Of a stretch of DNA of 64,000 bases, positions 39,723 through 50,374 are shown piece by piece. Below the pieces are notes generated by a model that saw nothing but the letters and a program-made list of their open reading frames with translations, searched no databases and was not told the origin of the DNA. Both the position numbers and the translations under genes were made by a program. Source of the stretch: Tetracentron sinense (Eukaryota; Streptophyta; Magnoliopsida; Trochodendrales; Trochodendraceae); NCBI GenBank assembly GCA_015143295.1, contig CM026563.1:7609664-7673663 (forward strand). The letters are read 5' to 3'. Each line of letters starts with the position of its first letter. The first letter of the stretch is position 1.

Positions 39723-40338
39723 TGTTGTGGAATTTTCGTCAATGTGGAGATTTATAGAATTTTGGCTCGTTTCCGAACTCTTCAAGGAGGGTTGATCGAT
39801 CGACCACTTATGGTCGATATATCGGTAGCGCGACGAGAGTTGAATTTGGGCCGCCGATCGATCGACCGAGGTGCGCTGCTCAATCGGCCAAAGCGGGAAT
39901 TTTCCAAAAATTGCTATTTTAAATTAGTTTTGCTTTGGGAAACTCCTATTCCGTGTGAGAGACTTTCTATTTGTCTAAATCTCTTATTTAGGCCTATAAA
40001 TAGGGGATTATGGGTTAGGGTTTGTATCTAAGGATCAGGGGAATGTTTTTGCATTAGGAATATGAGATAATAGAAAGGGTTAGAGCATAGTAGGGCTTGG
40101 GAAAGGTTTAAGGGAGGATAAATAGAGATTCTTCTTTGAGTTTTCATAGAGAATGTGAGTTGAGTGCTTTTGTACTGGTTCCTCAAGGTTTCCGTGAATA
40201 AAGAAGTGATTGGATTTTGACCCGTGGACATAGGCAGGTTTTTTTCGAACCACGTATATCTCTTGTGTTCTTTTGTGTGTATGTTTTAATCTATTTTTTT
40301 TCCATATGTTTATTTCTATTGGTATTTTTCCCACAACA
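39723..40338 (+). repeat. 3' LTR of copy B
   Basis: Shares with the 5' LTR GGAAACTCCTATTCCGTGTG, the GATCGATCG(A/G) motifs and the CCCACAACA end. Diverged by scattered changes. Confidence 0.8.
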
Positions 40339-40410
40339 ACACCTTGTTTGATAATTTGAAATGTACATTTAAATAGCTAAAGGGAATACAAAATAATGAA
40401 AAGGGCCATA

Positions 40411-40712
40411 GGGTCCGTTCTTTTGCTGAGACTTGTAAAGCTTGACACTTTGCATTTCGTTGTGGTTGTGTAGTTGGTAGGAAATGTGAGTTATTTTGTC
40501 AAGATTTTTAACAATATTAATTCTTATCATCATGAGATTTCAAGTCTTATCAATTTTATGAGATTTGAAATCATTCATTTTATTGCATTTGAAGTCTTAA
40601 CCTAAGAGATGATAAGCAGAGTACATCAAGTTTTCCAACTAAAACACATACTGTCAAATGATAAAACTAGCAAAGTGCCGGATATTATAAGTCTCGCCAA
40701 AAGAACGGACCC
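40411..40712. mobile_element. Foldback MITE, GGGTCCGTTCTTTTG termini, copy 1
   Basis: Left GGGTCCGTTCTTTTGCTGAGAC; right inverted GGGTCCGTTCTTTTGGCGAGAC. Flanking TA on both sides suggests a TA or TWA target. Related copies lie at 40936-41648 and 45746-46127. Confidence 0.75.
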
Positions 40713-40935
40713 TAAATGAAAAATGAGGAGACCTTTGTTGGTCACCCTTTTACATTCGTTAATAAATATATAGGATGATGGTTACCATTTGAAAGTAACA
40801 ATCGAGGCGGTGGCGAGAATGGATTTTGAAATGGTCATTTCTAACTCCTTACTAGCTAGAGAGATAGCACTCTTAATCGCCCCTCAAGAGGTTATAGGAC
40901 AATAGCCTTACGAAGTATTCTGTCATATTATCCTT

Positions 40936-41648
40936 TAGGTTCCGTTCTTATACGGAGACTTATAAACTTGACACTTTACACTTTATCATGATAGTTGTTA
41001 AGAAATTTAAGTCACTTTGTCAAGGTTTCTTACAAGATTAATTCTTATCATTATGAGATTTCAAATCTTATATTTTTTTACATGATTTAAAAAAAAAAAT
41101 TCATTTTGCTACATTTGAAGTATTATAAGAATCATCATCCAAGAGATGAAAAGCACACTACATAGATTTCAAAAGAAAATGCATAATATTCGATGACAAA
41201 ACTTGCAAAGTACAGGCCACATTCCCCTCCTCCCCCCGAATTTTGAAAAAAATTTATACAGTATCAAACATGGGCGTAGCCTGGGAGCAAGGGCGAAGCC
41301 GGGTGGCAGTGGGGGCTCTAAGCCCCCCCCCCCCCCCCCCCCCCCTGAATTTTTGAAGAGAAATAAATCAATAAGCTTATACTTATATTATTTAATTTAT
41401 GAGAACATAGGCATGGGAGGGGCAGTTACCCTCTTCAACTAAAAAAAAAAATTTAATATTATATTATTTAGTTTAAGATGACATAGTCATGAGCAAGTGA
41501 ACAACAGTTCCTAATTATGAAAAAATATATTATTTTACAAACGGATAAATAGATGAGATGAATCCCCCTCCCTCATTGTTAGCCCACGGAAGGATATCCT
41601 GACTCCGCCCATGAGTACAAGACTTTATAAGTCTCCGCAGAAGAACCA
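40936..41648. mobile_element. MITE copy 2, interrupted by a GC-tract repeat
   Basis: Left end AGGTTCCGTTCTTATACGGAGAC; right end (inverted) GTTCTTCTGCGGAGACTTAT near 41620-41648. Between about 41215 and 41615 sits a different repeat with GGGCG(A/T)AGCC motifs and a run of about 22 C (41323-41345). That repeat's ends, GGGCGTAGCCTG and CTCCGCCCATGAGTAC, also occur near 12020. Confidence 0.5.
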
Positions 41649-42339
41649 ACCAGCAATTAAAGATGAAGGCAATTAAGGCTAGCATTACCATGCCATAAAA
41701 TATAGGAACATTTCTAACTCTTTCATTTGAGATCTCTCCTCCCTCAATTATTTCAACCGCCTTGGTTGGCCATGACAATGACCTTTATCTTAACAAAATT
41801 ACTTAATTTATATTATTATTGGGATCGCGTAATTTCCCGTCTATGTTAGGTGAGATAGACTAACTCTAGGAGAGTTACATCTGCGGATACCAAAAGTTTG
41901 GATGCTAGTAATCAAATGATTCAAACTTAATGTCACGTTGTCGTTGAATCGCCTATGATTATTTGGGAAATTTTAAGTTTGGAAGATTGGTTCGTCGTAT
42001 ATAGCCCGGCTTTGCTGGCCAGGATAGATTTTTATGATTTTGAGTCCTTTTATAGAAGTTTGGCCTCATTTGGGAAGTTTTTAAACTGTTCATCAACTAA
42101 TAATATCCAATTATCAGTGATGAGTTTTGAATGATGAAAAAGAGGGCTAGTAGCAGAGGCAACAAGAAATATCTAATGGTAGGTTTAGGTTTTAAAATCT
42201 AATGAAGAAAGAGGCATTAGCCAAGTACATGAAATGTAGGGAAGTACAATACCAGTAATGCAGGCCACCAGATTTTTATATAGCCTTTTGTTTTTTTATG
42301 ATTTCCAATCTCTAATCATCAAAGAGCATTATGCTTGAA
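41649..42339. other. Gene-free spacer
   Basis: No exon or repeat recognised apart from short AT-rich runs. The 82-codon minus frame at 41530-41778 overlaps the repeat and is not convincing. Confidence 0.4.
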
Positions 42340-43171
42340 CTAGTGGGCTGCACTTGTCGATGCACGTGAGATGGGGAAGAGGGAGAGAGTGAGAAGGAAG
42401 TGTGAGCCACGCTAGTGTGACCAATGTGATACCATGTGTGAAAGGGAGAGAAACATGTTGGCCTCGGGCTAACTTAAGGAAAGCTCAATCACACCCACAG
42501 GCCAACATGTATCTATTTTAACTCATCTTAATCATGGTTAAGACTTACTAACTCTTATGATTTAACAATCTAACCTCAGTTTTTAGAAAAAAAATATTTA
42601 AAAAAAGTAACCCAAGGGTTAAGAAATTTAAACCCTAAAGTTATTTAAAAAATAATAATTTAAAAACCAAGATTTAATTGTTGAACCCTAAGGGTTAATA
42701 AATCTTAACCACGGTTAATAAAGGTTAAAGGGGACACGTTAACCTAAGCTTATTTTTTATTAAAAAAATAATTTCTAAAAATCAAGATTAGATTATTGTA
42801 CCCTAAGAGTCGATAAATCTTAACTACGGTTAATAAGAATTAAAATAGGCATGTGTTGACATGAGGGTGCGATTGAATGTGAGTGCAATTGAACTCGAGT
42901 TCAATCACGATTGGCTTATTCAATCTCTATACTGGAGAGAGTGGGGTGGGAAAGGGAGAGAGAGTGAGGGAGGAAATGACGTGAGAGTGATTGAGACTTG
43001 GGAGAAAGAAAGGGGAAGGATAAAAGGACAAATCTATCCTTACAAAAAATTCATCTTTTTACAAATTTTCTTTTGTATCTTATTAATAATCATTTCATAT
43101 AAGGGTATTTTAGACATTATACTTTCAATCAACGTTTTGAACATCCGGAATTCTCTTTATATTAGTAGAGA
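42340..43171 (-). mobile_element. Non-autonomous Helitron, copy 2
   Basis: Minus strand starts TCTCTACTAATATAAAGAGA at 43171 and ends GTGCAGCCCACTAG at 42340, between host A and T. Collinear with the copy at 35334-36140 over most of its length, for example GATGCACGTGAGAT(A/G)GGGAAGAGGG and GTGTGAGCCACGCTAGTGTGA. No coding capacity. Confidence 0.8.
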
Positions 43172-43261
43172 TTATGGAGGACCAAAATTTTCATGGGTTC
43201 AGAAACTATTAGTTTTGGAAGCACTCGTCCATGGCATTCCCTCTGGCATGAGGAAAAAATA

Positions 43262-45281
43262 AATTAATATTTTTTTTTAAAATCAAGATTAGATTATTTA
43301 ATCCTAAGGATTAGTACACAATTGGTTTCTAGGAAAAAAAAAAAAATTTAATTCATCCTCGTGCCAAAGAAATAATGTGAAGTCACTAGTTTTGTTATCA
43401 TTTAAAACACATTCTAATTTTTTTTTTTTTTTTTTTTTTTGTGGGGGGGGGGGGGGGGGGGGAAAGTTATCATTTAAAACACATTCTAATTTCACATAGC
43501 CAAACCTAAGGTAGCCACTAAGGTGCCATAAGCGTAGCTCAGCCGGTTGCCAGCTTGACAATATTGTGTTGTAATCATGTTGCCACTAAAAAGAAAAGAA
43601 AGTGATGCTCGGATGAATTCAGAACAATGAAAAGTGATGTGGAATAGAAAATGGTACCCTAAAATGCCCTCTCATGAGCAGATCCAGAAGTAGTTTGATT
43701 AGAAAAATATTCTGGTATATAACCGCGTATATATATGTTAGGTTTAGGTTTCCATTGAGCGAAAAAAATAGAAAAGTAAGGAGAGATTTGAGAGGTTTGT
43801 AACATCATTTTTTAACAGAAAATAGTGAAAGGGATCTTTCGTCCGCCATCATAAACGTAGGCATATTGGTGAACCATATAAATTTAATGTGCTTTGATTT
43901 TCTTTTTTATTGCATTATTTTTGTACACAAATGTTAATGCATACTTTTAGGGGCGATCTAGTTGCGGCGATGCTCTATTAGATTAATTATTGTGGCCTAA
44001 GTAATACTTTTAGGGGGCATCTAGTTGCGTGATACTCTAGTTGAATAATTATTGGGGCCCAAGTACAAATAAACATTTTCCGACGGTGTAAGATTATCCC
44101 TGAAAACACAAAGCCAAACACTCATTCATAATCCCGTTAGCCAAACGATTAAATAGCTGTTATGACATCATAAGCCGATTTCATAGAGATATCGCTCAAC
44201 CAAACACCCGATACATGATTGATTATGCTTTGATTCCTCTACAATCCACGTGAATGGCTCACAGAAAAGAAAAATACAAAAAAAACAAATTAATATTTAA
44301 AAAAAAACCAAGATTAGATTATTTAATCCTAAGGATTAGTACACGTTCGGTTTTTAGAAGAAAATTTGTTTAAAAATTTCATCTGCACGCCAAAGAAATA
44401 ATTTGTAGTCACTAGTTTCGGACTCGAGCCCGTAGCTCAACTGTTATTTTTTATAGAAATGTTATCATATAACACACACTCTAAACTCACATAGCCAGAC
44501 CTAAGGTAGCCGCTAAGGTGTTATAAGCGTAGCTCACCTGGTTGCCAGCTTGACAGTATTGTGTTGTAATCATGTTGTCACCAAAAGAAAAGAAAAGAAA
44601 GTGATGTTGGGTGAATTCAGAACAATGAAAAGTGATGTGATATAGAAAATGGTACCCTGGAATGCCCTCTTATGCATATCCAGAAGCAGTTTGATTAGAA
44701 AAATATCCTGGTATATAACTGGTTGTATGTTAGGTTTAGTTTTCTATTGAGGGAAAAAAAATATAAAAGTAAGGAGATATTTGTAACATAGGCATATTGT
44801 CAAACCACATATATTTAATGTGTTTTGATTTTCTTTTTTATTGCATTATTTTTGTACATGACTGTTATAGCATACTTTTAGGGGCCATCTAGTTGCCACG
44901 ATGCTCTATTAGAATAGTTATTGGGGCCTAAGTAATACTTTTAGGGGGCATCTAGTTGCATGAAACTCTAGTTGAATAATTATTGGGGTCCAAGTACAAA
45001 CAAACATATTTTTCCAGGGTGTAAGATTTCCCTGGAAACACGCATCCAAACACTCATTCATAATCCCGTTAGCCAAACGATTAAATAGCTCTTATGACCA
45101 TATAAGGATGATTTCTTAGAGTTACTCTTATCATAGAGTTACTCTTATGACCTTATAAGCGGATGATTTCATAGAGTTATTGCCGCAACCAAACACCCGA
45201 TACATGATTGGTTATGCTTTGATTCCTCAACATTCTACTTGAATTGCTCATAGAAAAGAAAATTCCAAAAAAACAAAAACT
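43262..45281. repeat. Tandem duplication of a ~1-kb segment
   Basis: Copy 1 is about 43262-44288, copy 2 about 44289-45281. Shared landmarks in the same order: CAAGATTAGATTATTTAATCC, GCCAAAGAAATAAT, AAGCGTAGCTCA, GGTTGCCAGCTTGACA, CAGTTTGATTAGAAAAATAT, TAGGGG(C/G)(C/G)ATCTAGTTGC, ATAATCCCGTTAGCCAAACG. Each copy contains a tRNA-like box A (GTAGCTCA(G/C)C(C/T)GGTTGCC), perhaps an old SINE. Copy 1 has a long T-run followed by a G-run (43419-43462). Confidence 0.85.
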
Positions 45282-45587
45282 TCTACACTTGAAGACACAA
45301 AAGATGCAGAATCTGCATCCCCATTTGCTTTCCACCACAGAGGCCATTTATGCTGATTGATGAACACCTTTTATGCATAAAAGCAACAATGGTTCGTCAG
45401 TATGATTTATAGGAAACCCACTAATGAAGATAAAAATGGAGTCCCATCCAAACCAATCTATGGCCTCCCAACAGCAACACTTCTCTACCATGTTCTTAAG
45501 GAATGGTCCAACTGTCCCTGGATTCTTGGGTGTATGGTTGGTATCTTCTTGAGCTCAATATTTCATTTCCAGTCCTTGTTTCTCCTG
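45282..45587. other. Unrecognised open frame region
   Basis: A 70-codon frame at 45402-45614 (+; KPIYGLPTATLLYHVLKEWSNCPW) matches no family I know and runs into the next MITE. Could be a gene fragment; not called a gene. Confidence 0.3.
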
Positions 45588-45741
45588 GGGTATGTTTGGT
45601 TCCCAAGAAAATAGGTGAAAAACATAGAAAAGAAAAAAAAAAATTTGTATTTTAAATACAATTCTTAGTTGGGTTTTGTCCAATTTTCTTTTCTTTTCTT
45701 TTCTCTCTCTTCATGTATTTTCTCGGCGACCAAACATAGGG
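45588..45741. mobile_element. Short foldback MITE
   Basis: Left GGTATGTTTGGTTCCCAAGAAAA; right inverted CCCTATGTTTGGTCGCCGAGAAAA. About 155 bp. Confidence 0.6.
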
Positions 45742-45745
45742 TTAA

Positions 45746-46127
45746 GGTGCATTCTTTTTCTGAGACAGTCTAGCACTTTGTAAGTTTTGTCATTTCAAAA
45801 TCACGAAATTTTCTTTTAAGAACTAGATGTATCGTGCTTTTTAGCTTTGAATGCAGCAAAATGACTGATTTCAAATTTCATAAAAATTGATAAGAACTGA
45901 AGTTTCACAATGATAAGAACTGATTTCGTTAGAAACCTCGATAAAACGACTCAAATTTCCTACGCAAAATGACTGATTTCAAATTTCATAAAAATTGATA
46001 AGAACTGAAGTTTCACAATGATAAGAACTGATTTTGTTAGAAACCTTGATAAAACGACTCAAATTTCCTAACTATCATGGTAGGGCAAATTGCAAAGCTT
46101 TATAAGTCTTAGCAAAAGAACGACCCT
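45746..46127. mobile_element. MITE copy 3 with an internal 109-bp tandem duplication
   Basis: Ends GGTGCATTCTTTTTCTGAGAC and (inverted) GGGTCGTTCTTTTGCTAAGAC. GCAAAATGACTGATTTCAAA begins at 45855 and again at 45964, followed by nearly identical sequence. Confidence 0.7.
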
Positions 46128-46849
46128 TATTAGTAATATTATATCAAGAGACTGGCTTAACAAAATCTCAAACTTTCTAATATTTACGGCGACTTTTCCG
46201 CCTCCCACGAAGTAGTAATTGTGAACTGAGTTCAAAAGATTTCAGTGCTCAGATCAATTATTTCAGGATTAGTTCCACCAAAAATGGGAATTGTGAACCA
46301 CATAGACCCAACTAACTTCAAACCAAAGTGCTATGTTCTAAGCCAAAATGGTGGAAGAGCATAAATGATAAAAGTACAGAAAAAGCAAAAGGTGTTCCAT
46401 AGTTTCAAAAGCCAAATACAGTTCCAGATTCAGAGAATTCCTACTAGATTCCCTCCAGTGTTTGCACCCCACAAGTATTCGGTCCAATCCACTTTGGTTG
46501 GTCGAATACAAATGCGACTCCAAGCTGGCCAATAGGTCCACGACATCTCATCATTGATGTGTTGGAGTAGGAAATTCAACATCACAAACATGCTGCAACA
46601 GTGGATTTTATGGAACTATCTATGGCCTTCAGTTAAAATAAGAAGCACGAGCAATACCATCCAATTGCAATACTTCACCAGATACTCCTTTTGGCCTTAA
46701 CCCATTGTCCAAAAGATGGAAAGTGTAAGGAAATTGATTATTTGAACTATTTAATTCTGATTATTTAATTCTAAACACAAAACCACGAAGTCTCAGTTCT
46801 TATCAAGAAATGAGCGCCATTTGCATTGAGTTTAGAGAAAAGAGCTGTC

Positions 46850-47050
46850 AAGGACCAGTGGTTCTCGGGGACGTACGCCTCATGGAGCGGAAGATCCTGG
46901 GTTCGACTTCTCACTCCCCCTTTGGAGCCAGCCCCGAAAAGGATTTTCCTGAACTTACCTGATGTGGCAGGTTGCGGGCTCTCGTCACACCCTCAGGGAT
47001 TAGTCCTGACCCAAAGGGTTGGGGACACCTTGAGTTGCCAAAAAAAAAAA
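46850..47050 (+). mobile_element. tRNA-derived SINE with A-tail
   Basis: CAGTGGTTCTCGGGG start, box B-like CTGGGTTCGACTTCTCAC, a family body with CGGGCTCTCGTCACACC and CAGGGATTAGTC, then GTTGCC and a 10-A tail at 47041. Confidence 0.7.
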
Positions 47051-50000
47051 GAAGGTAATATTTCAATATGCATTTGATTAATATGAATCATTTCTTATTG
47101 ATAAAATATTTGTTTGATTTGAGTGAGACATTAACTAATGTATTAACATCTCCTACATAAGAATTGGTCGGTGATTATATGGAATATCTCATGCCCCAAA
47201 AATTAGATACAAGCTCTAACGTATAGCGTATTGCTCTAACGTATAGCGTACTAGTCAGCACCCATTAAGCGGATGCCAAACAATTTACTTTTGACCTGTA
47301 TTGCCCAACCCCCCTTTCTTCATTTTTTTTGGTATTTTGTAAAGTGATAATACACAACTCACACATAGGGCAATACTTTTAGGCATCAGATTCTATCTGG
47401 CAGATGTCAGAAAAATTGGTCTTTGGGCTTCACACATCATCTGACATGTGGCGATAAAAAGGGGGAGAGATATCAAGTGGGGAGAAGTCAAAAACATGGA
47501 GAAAAATTAACTAATCTGATGTCATACTTTTGACCTCGCCTTAGGTTTTTGGTTCAACACCATCTTGCTATAAATCTCTACCATTATAATCAGAGGGATA
47601 GGTGGTGTTGATTAATTTTTTTAGTATGACAAAAAAATCCAATGTTATATTATCTCCAAGGCGCAAGGTGATGGCAACAAGTGTCAACCCATCTCCATGT
47701 TATAGGTAGCAACACCATGTATTGCACACACGCTGCTTTAGTGGAAAAAAATTGACTAAGTACATCTAGTATTAGCATTCCTCATTTAGTAAATAAATAT
47801 TTAAGTGTATTAAAATCATTTCAAATCTATTAACTTTAATTCCCTTATATAAGGTTTATTCCCTCAACTATTTGCTCCGGTTTTTATCTGTTTTCTACTG
47901 CCGCACAACTTACATTTTCTCTCCTACATCTCCTCTCTAACACACATGCATAGACTTACTAGGTCCCTCTTTTAACTCTCTCCCTTCCCTCTCTCACTTC
48001 GCACATGTGACCCACTAATAAAAATAATAATAACACGCCAAGTCTCAAACATATGATTTTTTTTTTTAATTAGTCTTATTGTAAGACGTTAGTTTGCATG
48101 TATACATGGCATATCACCGAGATAGCCTACCCTCCCTAAGGGCTAAGAGCCGATCTCAGGCCACGTTGAGAGGGGACACATCTTGCCATATGAGCTACGG
48201 GGAAAAAGGATGTCTATGTGAATACAAATCTTCTTGAAGGTAAGTCCTGCGCATCAACTGCAATTCGTATGAACCGGAACTCCCTAAACACCCTTTGTTT
48301 CAGGAATTTTTGGTAAATATACAAGTAATGTAAGGATATTTCAGTGCATAAACTTTTATATTTACCAGTGGTTCATATTTAAACTCTTGGAAGGAACCAA
48401 CAAAAATATGAGATTATAGATGCTTTGAGGCCAAAGTGGTGGGCTTCAGGGGCCCAAAAGAATATTTCTTAAGGATCCCTTTAGCAGCTTTTGCTGCTCA
48501 GCTCTGTAGTTAGAGAGATAAGAAGGAAACAGGCTGTGTCATCCTTCCACCTGGCTAAAAAGTGGTAATTAATAAGGTAAAGCGAGACAAGCAAACATAA
48601 GTCCAGTCACACACAAACCAATTATATGATATCGATGGGGAACACTTCACACGTGGCTTTTGTTTGGGTATTTTACTATCAGACGCAACTTTGAATAGTA
48701 AGATGGGCCACAAATATGCAAACATCTCTACTTTTTCTCTGATCATGGAAGGACAGACATTTCATTTCAAATATTATTTCCTAATTTTTTTATTTTAACA
48801 AAAATCAATATTGTGTATGTCTGATCTTTTCATTTATTTTCTCTTCATTTTTTTGGGGCATTGGAGATTTCTATAGACCTTTTGTTTGCACTCAAGCCAA
48901 CTAGTTTGAGTTAAGCTCAAGCTAACAATAAAGCTTCAGCTTTTATTTGAGCTCAGAATGTTTAAAGTTTATACCAGCAGAGCTCGAGCTACACCCTTTT
49001 TGATTAGGCTCACCCCAAAGATCAGCTTGGTTCGGTTACAATTATATATATTATAGTTCATAGTAACATTGGTTATACTAATATGCAATAATACTTTTTC
49101 TCATAACTTATAATGCTTTTTAAATTTATAATAAACAAGTTTGCCAAATAATAATAACAAAGAAAGTTAAGAAGATAAAAAAAGAAAGTTCCCCGCCTCT
49201 CTAATCTCTAAAGTATAAACTGAATGATTACTCAAATCTTAGTTGTGTGTGAAAATATTATTTTGTATAGTTTCTTGTATTGTAATTTAATAATAAACAT
49301 TCTTATTAAAATCATATAAACTTAATCAAAATACCCTGAAAGTTGAATCAAGCTTGAGCCAACATGAGCTTCACTCAACTTGAATCAAGTTCAAGCTTGA
49401 ACTCAGTCAGCCTTGTTCAAGTCTAGCTCAAGCACAGCTAAAGCAGAGTTCGAGCCAAGCTAAAGCACAGCTGAGCTTGGCCAAACTCGACTAGACTCAG
49501 CTCCACTCGAAATACAGTTCTAATTTTAATGTCCCTGAGTTTGAACTTCTTTCTGATCACCATTTTGTTTGGGCTATCATAAGCACAAGATTTACTACTA
49601 TGTCCATAGAGTAAAGCTAGACCTCTAGCAATGCATTACATCTATGGTTTGTGTAAACAAGAATCAAATGATCTCATCATTATAGTAATAACAATTTGGA
49701 AGGCAGTAATAAGAAAGAGAAACATTACTGCCTGCAAGTCTGCGGCAATATTAATTGATAGTTAAATTTGATAACCATGAGCCAATGGCGCACCTGGCGA
49801 AGGTGAGGCCTGCCATTGGCTCACGCTCTTGTCCAAGAGATCTGCAGTTTGAAATTTGATGCAATCGAATGATCATTAACATCCAATTTACCACATTATT
49901 TTCAGACAGAAAACTTATGGAGAACAGTCGAGAAATAAGCCAGTAGATATCCTATGCAGGACCGACTTAATGTTAATCCAACCTCTCTGCATGTGTTTTG

Positions 50001-50374
50001 CAACATAGCCCAATCTGGGTACTTCTTTTCTCTTGACAGTTCAACATATCTTTTCTAAAAGTTGGCAGAGCATTGATTACACTGACTGACAGACTTCTAC
50101 AGTTTATCCTTCATCTTGAATTCTTTCCTTTAATTCTGTAGTTTTTTCATGGGGTGAAACAGGTCAATTAAAAGTTTAAGATACGGAACAAAGAAAACAT
50201 GTATTTGGTGAATTTAATTTTATCCAGCATTAAAAAGATTCAGATACAGCTATTATCAATGGTTATCTGCACTCACATTTGACTAAAATGGAAAGCACCA
50301 GTGATAGCAATCATTTGTCTGAGATCCCATCGTCACATGTTAAAGATAAGTTACGAAACAGTATGAATATGTAA
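47051..50374. other. Gene-free spacer downstream of ARP5
   Basis: A SINE lies at 48057-48210. AGCTCAAGC/GCTTGAGC-rich degenerate repeats fill 48890-49510. Nothing else is recognised. Confidence 0.4.
48057..48210 (-). mobile_element. SINE-like repeat
   Basis: On the minus strand it has CCCCGTAGCTCATATGGCAAG (box A-like) and GGCCTGAGATCGGCTC (weak box B). It ends in an A-run (T-run at 48058-48066 on plus). Confidence 0.5.

Larger units (their letters stand above)
37399..40338 (+). mobile_element. Ty1/copia-type gag-only LTR retrotransposon (TR-GAG-like), copy B
   Basis: LTRs at 37399-37998 and 39723-40338 start TGTTG and end CCCACAACA. The primer site TGGTATCAGAGC at 38001 matches initiator tRNA-Met. 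The interior (38033-39430) has a copia gag (UBN2-type, KLETVYIGKSLTNRLYLK), a CCHC knuckle (CYHCKEL.HFKMEC), a protease motif WILDSCAS where Gly of DSGAS is Cys, and the GAG-pre-integrase block (NLISLGQLD, LVLMKGKKCGGLYLL). Stops at 38084 and 38438, a frameshift near 38507 and further stops break it. Integrase, reverse transcriptase and RNase H are missing: only 1.7 kb lies between the LTRs. It is related to copy A. No target duplication was found. Confidence 0.8.

Noticed and set aside
43530-43560. Possible tRNA gene (GTAGCTCAGCCGGTTGCC)
   Set aside because: Only a box A-like half is present, with no cloverleaf or box B; it is duplicated with its 1-kb block and fits an old SINE.
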